NCBI RefSeq assembly: GCF_014395225.1
Contig: NZ_CP060723.1
Span: forward strand, 5,642,001-5,706,000
Source: Pedobacter roseus
Lineage (GTDB): Bacteria > Bacteroidota > Bacteroidia > Sphingobacteriales > Sphingobacteriaceae
Reading direction: 5' to 3'
DNA length: 64,000 nucleotides
Shown here: in pieces, positions 1-6,628 of the stretch
How positions within the stretch are numbered: the first letter of the stretch is position 1
How the letters are laid out: each line of letters opens with the position of its first letter
The notes under the pieces: model-generated
Seen by the model: only the letters and a program-made list of their open reading frames with translations
Databases searched by the model: none
What the model was told of the DNA's origin: nothing
Made by a program: the position numbers and the translations under genes

Positions 1-282
1 ATCTATTATTAGATCAGCTGCGGTATCTTTTCCGGAAATCACCAATCCCTCGAGCCATACTTTTCTGAACATTTCAATAAAAGGCTGACCCTTTAACTCA
101 GGCAAAGCGTCTTCCAGCGATTTTCCGATAATGCTCCTGTCTTTACCCCAGATTCTGAGCATGGCATCATTAGCAGCCTGGATGATCGCAGTTTCTCCAA
201 CGTGTACAGCAGTGGCCGTATGAGTTAAGTTAAAAACTTCTAATAGTTGATCGTTGCTTAAAAGATGAACGGATTGACTCAT
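1..282 (-). CDS. PAS-domain protein, N-terminal part (truncated by window edge)
   Basis: Reading leftwards from an ATG at 280-282, 94 codons stay open to the window edge. The translation starts MSQSVHLLSNDQLLEVFNLT and continues with a stretch typical of a PAS fold (a buried NDAMLRIWGK segment, then GKSLEDALPELKGQPF). In Sphingobacteriaceae such N-termini usually belong to multi-PAS sensor histidine kinases or diguanylate-type signalling proteins. The output domain lies outside the window, so the signalling role is inference. No signal peptide is visible, so the visible part should be cytoplasmic. Confidence 0.75.
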   Translation of the reverse strand, partial: MSQSVHLLSNDQLLEVFNLTHTATAVHVGETAIIQAANDAMLRIWGKDRSIIGKSLEDALPELKGQPFIEMFRKVWLEGLVISGKDTAADLIID

Positions 283-366
283 TTTGGGATATTAAGGGAT
301 AATTTAAAATAAATACTTGTTTAAATTCAATTATGTAAGCGTAAATCTGTAGGTATTGGATTTTAA

Positions 367-1269
367 TTATATACTAACCATAACCTCCTTAAAAAGGTTT
401 TTAATAACATGAATTTCAGTTGCATATTGCGTATTTTTCCTACAACCAAAATATAACGTGTTTTTTAATGGGGCAGTACCTTCCCAAATTATCTTGATTT
501 TTTCTTCATCAACCTCTTTCTTGCAAAGAAAATCGGGGATAATAGCCAAACCTTTTCCACCCGAAAGGCACCTGACAATAGAATTGAGGTTGGGTACGAT
601 ATAATTAGGCCTGAAATCGGCGCGTTTACCGAAATTAAGTTGCCAAAAGCGTAAAAGGTGCTCCATATCGCCTGCGGTACCATACCATTTCTGCTGTTTT
701 AACCATTCCTCCATACCTGATAAATCATTTTTCTTTGCCAAAGAATCAAAGGTTTGTCCATCAGTTTCTATTCCGCCTACCAAAACAATCGTTTCAGAAG
801 AAAAAGCTTCATGTTCAATATTGGGCGAATTTCCTTTTTGTGGGGTGATGATCAAATCTAATATGCCTTTGTCCAGTTGATCCAGCATTTCAGGGTATTC
901 GCCAAAGCGGATGATTACATTAAAGGGAAGGGTGGAGATATATTGTTCAAGTGTGATCTGAAAAGTTTCGAAACACATGCCCACACTAATGGTTGGTGTA
1001 TGTTTTTCTGTGCTTTTTTGGAAATGTTTTTCTGCATCCTCAAGTTTGGACAGGGGCTCTACGATGAAATTATAGAGTACTTTCCCTTTTTCTGTCGGGA
1101 TCATTTTTCGGCCTGTACGTTCAAACAGTTTATAACCCACATAACTTTCCAATGAGCTTAAATGCAAACTCACACCAGGTTGCGATATAAAGAGGCTTTC
1201 GGCCGCACCGGTTAATGTCCCCGTTTTATAAATCGCTTTAAAGCTTCGGTACCATTCTAAGTTCACCAT
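367..1269 (-). CDS. LysR-family transcriptional regulator
   Basis: This 300-residue protein has the LysR layout. An N-terminal winged helix-turn-helix (residues about 1-60, with GAAESLFISQPGVSLHLSSL as the recognition region) is followed by a substrate-binding effector domain (about 90-295). Length is normal for the family. It is divergently transcribed from the mdaB-like gene at 1370, the usual arrangement for a LysR protein that controls its neighbour, so a quinone or electrophile inducer is plausible but inferred. A -7 box (TAGCTTTG on this strand, 1293-1300) lies upstream. Confidence 0.9.
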   Translation of the reverse strand: MVNLEWYRSFKAIYKTGTLTGAAESLFISQPGVSLHLSSLESYVGYKLFERTGRKMIPTEKGKVLYNFIVEPLSKLEDAEKHFQKSTEKHTPTISVGMCFETFQITLEQYISTLPFNVIIRFGEYPEMLDQLDKGILDLIITPQKGNSPNIEHEAFSSETIVLVGGIETDGQTFDSLAKKNDLSGMEEWLKQQKWYGTAGDMEHLLRFWQLNFGKRADFRPNYIVPNLNSIVRCLSGGKGLAIIPDFLCKKEVDEEKIKIIWEGTAPLKNTLYFGCRKNTQYATEIHVIKNLFKEVMVSI

Positions 1270-1292
1270 AATTTGTTATTATAATTCTGATA

Positions 1293-1344
1293 CAAAGCTA
1301 TGAATTAACTTGTTTTAATAATAGCTTTAAGTGCAGTAATTTTG
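1293..1344. promoter_or_regulatory. Divergent promoter region between LysR gene and mdaB-like gene
   Basis: The 100-base divergent spacer has a Bacteroidetes-type -7 box facing each way: TAGCTTTG on the minus strand (1293-1300) for the LysR gene and TAATTTTG on the plus strand (1337-1344) for the mdaB-like gene. A TTG/TTTT element about 20 bases upstream of the latter can serve as -33. The AT-rich segment between them is the likely LysR-binding region. Boxes were matched by eye to TAnnTTTG. Confidence 0.5.
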
Positions 1345-1369
1345 CCTTATCAAAATAGAAAAAAACGAA

Positions 1370-1999
1370 ATGACAAAAATATTCATCATCAACGGAGGGC
1401 AAAAATTTGGGCACTCTGGCGGAAAATTTAACGAAACCATAGCTGATGCAACTGCCGATTTCTTTTCATCACAGGAAGGTTTTGAGGTAAAAACAACCAA
1501 TATCAACCACGATTACAATCCTGGTGAGGAAGTAGAAAAATATGTTTGGGCCGATGTAGTAATTTACCATACCCCGATCTGGTGGTTCCAGTTACCACAC
1601 GATTTTAAAAAATACATCGATGTGGTATTTACCGAAGGCCACAAAAAGGGGATTTATGTAAGCGATGGCCGAAAAGCTGATAACCCGACCAGAAATTATG
1701 GGACAGGTGGCATGTTGCACGGCCGTAAATATATGGTCACCTCATCGTGGAATGCTCCAAAAGAAGCATTTACCTTACCTGGTGAGTTTTTTATGGAAAC
1801 CAGTGTAGATGATGGGGTTTTGTTCGGTTTCCACAGGATGAATGCCTTTACCGGAATGGAAAGAATGGAAGGAATCCATTTTCATGACGTAGAAAAAAAT
1901 GCCGATATTGATCGTGCACTAAAACAGCACCACGAACATTTAACCCAAAACTTTTTAAATACCGAAGTATATGAGCATTTATCTAACAGCAATAGTTAA
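1370..1999 (+). CDS. mdaB: NAD(P)H:quinone oxidoreductase, MdaB-like flavodoxin-fold
   Basis: A 209-residue cytoplasmic flavoprotein. It opens with a flavodoxin-type strand and phosphate-binding loop (IFIINGGQKFGHSGGKFN), followed by DVVIYHTPIWWFQLPHDFKK, the signature of the MdaB/NQO1-like family that reduces quinones by two electrons with NAD(P)H and FAD. Family length is about 195-210. Its stop lies 29 bases inside the next gene, a quinol monooxygenase-like ABM protein. That pairing is also found for mdaB and ygiN in E. coli, supporting a quinone redox cycle. Expression is probably controlled by the divergent LysR gene. Symbol given by family similarity. Confidence 0.85.
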   Translation: MTKIFIINGGQKFGHSGGKFNETIADATADFFSSQEGFEVKTTNINHDYNPGEEVEKYVWADVVIYHTPIWWFQLPHDFKKYIDVVFTEGHKKGIYVSDGRKADNPTRNYGTGGMLHGRKYMVTSSWNAPKEAFTLPGEFFMETSVDDGVLFGFHRMNAFTGMERMEGIHFHDVEKNADIDRALKQHHEHLTQNFLNTEVYEHLSNSNS

Positions 2000-2255
2000 A
2001 AGTAAACCGGATACGGTAAATCCGCTAAGAGCGTTTTTATTAGATATGGTAACAAATTCGAGAAAAGAAGAAGCCTGTATCCAATACGACCTGCATGAAG
2101 CTGCCGATGATTTAACCTTTATTTTTCAGGAAGAATGGAAAGATCAGGCGGGTTTAGATGAACACAATCAACAGCCCTATATTTTGGCTTTTGTAGCACA
2201 GATAGACTCACTCACCGATGGAATTGTGATTTATAAAACCGAAAAACTGGCCTGA
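1971..2255 (+). CDS. Antibiotic biosynthesis monooxygenase (ABM)/YgiN-like protein
   Basis: A 94-residue single-domain ABM-fold protein (dimeric ferredoxin-like barrel). It begins MSIYLTAIVKSKPDTVNPLR and contains the conserved core CIQYDLHEAADD and FIFQEEWKD. The family acts without cofactor on quinols or other aromatics; YgiN interconverts menadiol and menadione. The ATG overlaps the mdaB-like gene by 29 bases in another frame, so the two should be translationally coupled. Substrate is unknown. The gene ends directly against the stop codon of the convergent exporter gene. Confidence 0.8.
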   Translation: MSIYLTAIVKSKPDTVNPLRAFLLDMVTNSRKEEACIQYDLHEAADDLTFIFQEEWKDQAGLDEHNQQPYILAFVAQIDSLTDGIVIYKTEKLA

Positions 2256-3107
2256 TTATAATTTTGCCCGCCTTGAAGTTAATGCTGATCCTGCAGAGGC
2301 AATCACCACAAAAGCTACAGCAAAACATTCTTTGAGCGTAAGGAATTCTTGTAAGAAAACCAGGGCCGCCAATGAAGCCATGGCGGGTTCGAGGCTCATT
2401 AAAATACTGAAAGTTCGTGCAGGGATCTGCTTAAGGGCTTTCATTTCGAGGGTAAATGGAATGGCGCTTGATAGTAGCGCAAGCGCTGCTCCTAAACCCA
2501 GTAATTTCGGGCTTAAGTTTCCTAAGCCGCCTCCAAAAATGCCAAAAGGTAAAATCACAATGGTGGCAAACATCATCCCGATCGCAACGGCATCGCCTCC
2601 CTTCATTATTTTCGAAATCCTGCCGCCCAAAATAATATAACCTGCCCAAAATACGCCGGCTAAAAGTGCCAGCAAAACCCCAGCTATGTTTAGTCCTGTG
2701 CCTGTCCACGGGGTAATGAGTATTATTCCCGTAGCGGCCAATATTACCCAGATAAAATCAATGGCTTTTTTCGAACCAAATATGGCTAAAACCAAAGGTC
2801 CGACAAATTCGAGCGTAACGCCTAAACCGATTGGGATCCTTGCAATGGCCATATAAAATACCATGTTCATTACGCCTAAACAAACTCCATAAAGGATTAC
2901 ATATTTCCATTGTTTGGCGTTTAATTTAAAGAGGTTTGGCCGAAAAGCGATCACTAAAATTATGGCTGATAAACCGATGCGTAAGGATGCGGTAGCCGCC
3001 GCACCAATTTGAGGAAAAAGCCCTTTTGCAATTGCCGCACCACACTGTACACTGATAATAGACAGTAAAACAGCTGGAATTGGCGGAATATTGATTTTGC
3101 TTTTCAT
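2256..3107 (-). CDS. EamA/DMT-superfamily exporter, RhtA-like
   Basis: A 283-residue inner-membrane protein with ten predicted hydrophobic segments, arranged as two EamA repeats. The sequence closely follows the RhtA threonine/homoserine exporter pattern: IISVQCGAAIAKGLFP near the N-terminus, LEFVGPLVLAIFGSKKAIDF in the middle and SILMSLEPAMASLAALVFL in the second repeat. Amino-acid export is therefore likely, the exact substrate unproven. A minus-strand -7 box (TAATTTTG, 3130-3137) lies about 25 bases before the start. It is convergent with the ABM gene with no spacer between the two stop codons. Confidence 0.85.
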   Translation of the reverse strand: MKSKINIPPIPAVLLSIISVQCGAAIAKGLFPQIGAAATASLRIGLSAIILVIAFRPNLFKLNAKQWKYVILYGVCLGVMNMVFYMAIARIPIGLGVTLEFVGPLVLAIFGSKKAIDFIWVILAATGIILITPWTGTGLNIAGVLLALLAGVFWAGYIILGGRISKIMKGGDAVAIGMMFATIVILPFGIFGGGLGNLSPKLLGLGAALALLSSAIPFTLEMKALKQIPARTFSILMSLEPAMASLAALVFLQEFLTLKECFAVAFVVIASAGSALTSRRAKL

Positions 3108-3164
3108 CAGGGCGCTCGTAAATGAGGCGCAAAATTACGGAATTATAGTTTTCGAATTTTTTTA

Positions 3165-3204
3165 AAAATAAAAAGGGAGAATCAGATTACACCAATTCTC
3201 CCTT
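3165..3204 (-). terminator. Rho-independent terminator after the small conserved gene
   Basis: On the minus strand AAGGGAGAAT pairs with ATTCTCCCTT around a 12-base loop, followed by TTTTTATTTTT. It sits just beyond the stop of the gene at 3225-3572. Confidence 0.75.
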
Positions 3205-3224
3205 CTAAAATGTTTAAATGCTTA

Positions 3225-3572
3225 TTAACAGAATAATTCCTGTTCGTCTCTGTTTTCAGTTGGAATCTTTTTAAGAAAATCATCAAATGATGGTCCATCA
3301 TTATCCGAATAAATACCATAAGCATCTAGTATATATCCAATGTTTTTGTCCTGATCTTCTAACAGGTATAAAACAGAATTATCTGCCGGATCAGAATCCC
3401 CTTCAAAGCGATAAGTTTTAACAATGGTTAAATCCTCTGGTTTATAAATTTTGCCGAGAGATTTACTTTGCATTTTACCGTGATCGGACATTTTTAGTTC
3501 GTTATCTTTTCCTTTCAGCCTCAATTTCTCTAAAATTTGACTCAAAGTGTTCATTGCAGTTGGCTGTTCCAT
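3225..3572 (-). CDS. Small conserved Bacteroidetes protein (often misnamed phosphoribosylpyrophosphate synthetase)
   Basis: A 115-residue soluble acidic protein without signal peptide or membrane segment. The central stretch YKPEDLTIVKTYRFEGDSDP followed by ADNSVLYLLE and GYILDAYGIYSD matches a small Bacteroidetes family that databases commonly label phosphoribosylpyrophosphate synthetase. That label has no support here: there is no PRPP-binding or ATP-binding motif. Function unknown. An internal Met at residue 7 is an alternative start. It is a stand-alone gene, divergent from the superoxide dismutase. Confidence 0.7.
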   Translation of the reverse strand: MEQPTAMNTLSQILEKLRLKGKDNELKMSDHGKMQSKSLGKIYKPEDLTIVKTYRFEGDSDPADNSVLYLLEDQDKNIGYILDAYGIYSDNDGPSFDDFLKKIPTENRDEQELFC

Positions 3573-3691
3573 AGTTATACGATTTTATACTATTTAAACA
3601 AGTGGTATTCGAAATGGTTTTAACCGTATCTGTTTTAGATCAAACTAAATGATTGTCAATGTGTTTCGTTAGTAAACTAAATTTTAATAAA

Positions 3692-4222
3692 ATGAAAAAA
3701 TACCTTTTAAGCTTAGCGATTGCTGGTGTTGCGCTTGTAAGTGCCTGTACCAAAACCGACAAAGAAATTGCCCAGGCCACTTTAACAGAAACGGCCGATA
3801 ATACCAAAACCATTGGTACAGCAAAGTTTTATGAACTGAGCGACGGAAAAATTAAAATGGATATTGAAATGAATTTTGCCGCACGGGCTGATAGCAATGT
3901 GGCGGTACACTTTCACGAACATGGCGATTGTGGCAACATGGGCGAAAATACCCATGGCCACTGGAATCCGACCAAAGAAGCACATGGTAAATGGGGATCG
4001 GCAGCTTACCACAGTGGCGATATTGGTAATATTAAGTTAGATGGTAAAGGACATGCTACACTTTCGGTTACTACCGACCGATGGAGCATTAAGGATGGCG
4101 ATGTTAAAAATATTATCGGTAGGGGGATTATTGTGCATGGCGGTACAGATGATTATACCACCCAACCTACGGGCAATTCAGGACCAAGAGTGGGCTGCGG
4201 TGTTATTGAAGCGGTGAAATAG
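3692..4222 (+). CDS. sodC: Cu/Zn superoxide dismutase, lipoprotein
   Basis: The start chosen is MKKYLLSLAIAG at 3692, because it gives a clean lipoprotein signal with lipobox LVSAC (Cys19). An in-frame ATG at 3653 would add a non-signal extension. The mature domain carries the Cu/Zn SOD signatures: HFHEHGDCG (copper ligands), HGHWNP and HSGDIGNI, and the C-terminal GNSGPRVGCGVIE, with paired cysteines. It converts superoxide to hydrogen peroxide, here tethered on the periplasmic or outer-membrane side. Length (176 residues) is normal. It is monocistronic and ends at a clear terminator. Confidence 0.92.
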   Translation: MKKYLLSLAIAGVALVSACTKTDKEIAQATLTETADNTKTIGTAKFYELSDGKIKMDIEMNFAARADSNVAVHFHEHGDCGNMGENTHGHWNPTKEAHGKWGSAAYHSGDIGNIKLDGKGHATLSVTTDRWSIKDGDVKNIIGRGIIVHGGTDDYTTQPTGNSGPRVGCGVIEAVK

Positions 4223-4237
4223 TATTCTATTAATTAA

Positions 4238-4267
4238 GATTGCCTAGTTGTTCCTCCTCGCAATGAC
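4238..4267 (-). repeat. Fragment of dispersed ...CTCGCAATGAC intergenic repeat
   Basis: The segment GATTGCCTAG ... CTCGCAATGAC matches one arm of the larger element at 30787-30902 (GTCATTGCGAG ... GAAGCAATCTT), in opposite orientation. Only half the element is present. Confidence 0.5.
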
Positions 4268-4276
4268 AACTCTTGT

Positions 4277-4306
4277 AAAGCGGTTAAATTTTTAACCGCT
4301 TTTTTT
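4277..4306 (+). terminator. Rho-independent terminator after sodC
   Basis: AAAGCGGTTAAA pairs with TTTAACCGCTTT around a very short loop and runs into seven T residues. Confidence 0.85.
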
Positions 4307-4355
4307 ATGCAATTTCATCAGGGTTGTCATCATCATTAAAAAAACCTAAATCATT

Positions 4356-4889
4356 ATGGCAACTCTAAACGAATCTCAAAGCGGCAACGCCGTAAAAGGA
4401 AGAACCAAAAAACCAACACCAAAAGTAGATCTTACCGCAATGGTAGACCTCATGTTTTTATTAACTACATTTTTTATGCTCACCACAACGTTGAGCCAGT
4501 TAAATGCCGCAGATATTGCTAAGCCAATTAATAAGCATGATATTGATCTTGCACCCTTTCCCGAATCGCGTACCATGACCATTGTACTTGGAAAAGATAA
4601 CAAAGCCGTTTCTTACATGGGTACAATTGAAAAGGCTAATATGAAAGTGATTCCGGTAGCAGATCTCCAAAAGGAAATTAAGTCGAATGAGCTGCTGGTT
4701 GCAGCAACCCATCAAAATAATCCTGCTAAGTATATGATCGTAATCATCAAACCGGGCAAAACGGCCAAATTCCAAAACTTTGTTGATGTAATTGATGAAA
4801 TGAAAATCGCGGATATTAAATCTTATAGCATTGATGATGATCATTTCGCCGAAAAGGAGCTGGTATTTATGAAAAATAACAACCTTTAA
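4356..4889 (+). CDS. ExbD/TolR-family protein, orphan
   Basis: A 177-residue protein with a basic cytoplasmic N-terminus (GRTKKPTPKVD), one transmembrane helix (LTAMVDLMFLLTTFFMLTTT) carrying the conserved membrane aspartate, and a periplasmic domain. ExbD proteins work with ExbB and TonB as a proton-driven motor for outer-membrane receptors. No exbB or tonB lies nearby, so it must pair with subunits encoded elsewhere or act differently. The next genes downstream are the peptide-export genes, about 300 bases away, and no link with them is evident. Confidence 0.85.
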   Translation: MATLNESQSGNAVKGRTKKPTPKVDLTAMVDLMFLLTTFFMLTTTLSQLNAADIAKPINKHDIDLAPFPESRTMTIVLGKDNKAVSYMGTIEKANMKVIPVADLQKEIKSNELLVAATHQNNPAKYMIVIIKPGKTAKFQNFVDVIDEMKIADIKSYSIDDDHFAEKELVFMKNNNL

Positions 4890-5192
4890 TCTTACTTATT
4901 TTTAAGTATTAAGTCCAGCTGTAGAGCGAATAAAAAGAATATAAAACGTTTTATGGCTAATGAATAAATTGAATATGAAAACTAATACACTAGTTTTTTA
5001 GTAGAGATTGCGTTTTTGAAGTGTTATGGCACTTTTGCGTGGCTTATTAACGAATGGTTAGGTTTGTGTTAGGTGTTTAATACTACACCTGTATAGCTAA
5101 TATGATTACATTCGTTGAAGTGTTGGCCAACATCAGGCGCGTCCCGAAAAGCCTAAAAAGAGTAGGGATCTCAAACTCAAAAAAAATCTAGT
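4890..5192. other. AT-rich spacer upstream of the GG-leader peptide gene
   Basis: No convincing gene is present. A weak promoter candidate lies at 5063-5091 (TTTG, 17 bases, TACACCTG), which would leave a leader of roughly 95 bases before the peptide gene. A 29-codon ORF at 5102-5191 ends just before the peptide start but has no family features. Confidence 0.35.
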
Positions 5193-5399
5193 ATGAAAAG
5201 TTTAGAATTAAAAAATCTTGGTGTTAAAGAAATGAACACAACTGAAATGTCACAAGTAGAAGGTGGTGGTATTGTTAACAATACTTTAAACGAACTTTTA
5301 GCTTCGCTTTCAGGAACTTTAAATGCAGTTGGCGCAGATACTTCAGCATTCTTAAACAAAACAGTAACCAATGTTTTGAAACTTGTTTGGAGTCTATAA
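5193..5399 (+). CDS. GG-leader peptide precursor, putative bacteriocin-type secreted peptide
   Basis: A 68-residue precursor. Residues 1-25 form a double-glycine leader (ELKNLGVKEMNTTEMSQVEG followed by G), with the Leu/Met/Val spacing that C39 peptidases recognise. Cleavage after Gly25 would leave a 43-residue peptide starting GIVNN and ending KLVWSL. The core has no cysteine, is close to net neutral, and has hydrophobic residues spaced as in an amphipathic helix (LNELLASLSGTLNAV). The leader resembles those of the Bacteroidetes GG-type natural-product precursors. The adaptor and exporter genes follow directly, and no modification enzyme is nearby, so an unmodified peptide is expected. Antimicrobial or signalling activity is inference. 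Confidence 0.75.
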   Translation: MKSLELKNLGVKEMNTTEMSQVEGGGIVNNTLNELLASLSGTLNAVGADTSAFLNKTVTNVLKLVWSL

Positions 5400-5464
5400 G
5401 CAAATTTATTGTATCCGCTGTCCTCAGTTATCCGGGATAGCGGGTACTTTAAAATCTAAATCCT

Positions 5465-6622
5465 ATGGCGCTAACCAACTACTCTACCGAAAGAATTTCG
5501 AATACTGCTCTTGTTTACCGCGCTCAAATCAGCAAATCAAGCCAGTTAATCTATGTTGTTACTGTGCTGGCAATTTTAACGGTTTTGATTGCGCTTCCTT
5601 TTATTAAAATCCCCATCAGCATAAATGGTACAGGCATTTTGCAATCTACCATCGAAAAAACAGAACTTATTGTACCCGTTAACGGTCGCTTGATACAATA
5701 CAGGCTTTCGGACAATAAACGACTAAAACAGGGTGATACCCTTTTGGCCATTGATGCCGGCCTGCCCAAACAGCAGGATGCTTTGGTAGAAACCCGTAAA
5801 AACCAGATTACCCAATTTTTACATGATATTAATGCCCTCTTATCGTTTAATGGTGGCGCTAATTTACAAACCGGCCAATATGCGGCTTCATGGCAACAAT
5901 ATGCGCAGGAATTAAAAAATGCAGGTATTACCAAACGACAGGCCAGCAGCACATTTGCGCGTTACAATAAACTTTATCAGAATAAGGTACTCACGCAATC
6001 AGAATATGAAAAATACAGATACGAACTCGAGCAGGCTGAATCGGCTTACTTAATGGTACGTACCAAATATAAAACCCAGTGGCAAACCGAAGCTAATGGC
6101 TACCGCAATGAGCTGCGCCAGCTCTCCAGTCAGCAGGCAGAACTGAACGAACAGAAAAAACAATATGTTTTACGTGCGCCTATTGATGGTTCCGTGCAGA
6201 ATTTAATTGGCTTACAGCAGGGCGCCTACGTATTTGCGAACCAAAAGGTAGGCGAGGTTTCGCCTGATGCAGGTTTGGCGGCTTACTGTTATATTAATCC
6301 ATCGGATATCGGCCTAATCAGAAAAGGACAGGAAGTGCATTTTCAGATTAACGCTTACAACTATAACCAATGGGGATTAGCGGTGGGTAAAGTGATTGAT
6401 ATTTCGGACGATATTGTGATTTTAAATAACAACCAACCCGCTTTTAAGGTAAAGTGTTTAATGGATAAAAATTTCCTGAAACTAAAGAACGGTTACAAAG
6501 GCTACCTTAAAAAAGGCATGAACTTTACGGCCCGTTTTAAAGTAACCGACCGCAGTTTATACCAGTTGCTTTACGATAAGGTAGACGATTGGGTTAATCC
6601 AAACCTGATTCAAAAAACATGA
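5465..6622 (+). CDS. HlyD-family membrane-fusion adaptor
   Basis: A 385-residue adaptor. It has a short cytoplasmic N-terminus, one transmembrane helix (about residues 26-48), then a biotinyl-lipoyl half (IVPVNGRLIQYRLSDNKRLK), a long helical hairpin (about 110-220) with coiled-coil character (QLSSQQAELNEQKKQYVLRA), the second lipoyl half (APIDGSVQNLIGLQQGAYVF) and a beta-barrel domain. It would bridge the inner-membrane ABC exporter to an outer-membrane channel for one-step secretion. No TolC homologue is encoded here. It lies 65 bases after the peptide gene and 6 bases before the exporter, indicating one operon. Confidence 0.88.
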   Translation: MALTNYSTERISNTALVYRAQISKSSQLIYVVTVLAILTVLIALPFIKIPISINGTGILQSTIEKTELIVPVNGRLIQYRLSDNKRLKQGDTLLAIDAGLPKQQDALVETRKNQITQFLHDINALLSFNGGANLQTGQYAASWQQYAQELKNAGITKRQASSTFARYNKLYQNKVLTQSEYEKYRYELEQAESAYLMVRTKYKTQWQTEANGYRNELRQLSSQQAELNEQKKQYVLRAPIDGSVQNLIGLQQGAYVFANQKVGEVSPDAGLAAYCYINPSDIGLIRKGQEVHFQINAYNYNQWGLAVGKVIDISDDIVILNNNQPAFKVKCLMDKNFLKLKNGYKGYLKKGMNFTARFKVTDRSLYQLLYDKVDDWVNPNLIQKT

Positions 6623-6628
6623 GAAGCA

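Noticed and set aside
5102..5191. 29-codon ORF just before the GG-leader gene
   Set aside because: No leader motif, no homologous character and a composition like the surrounding spacer.
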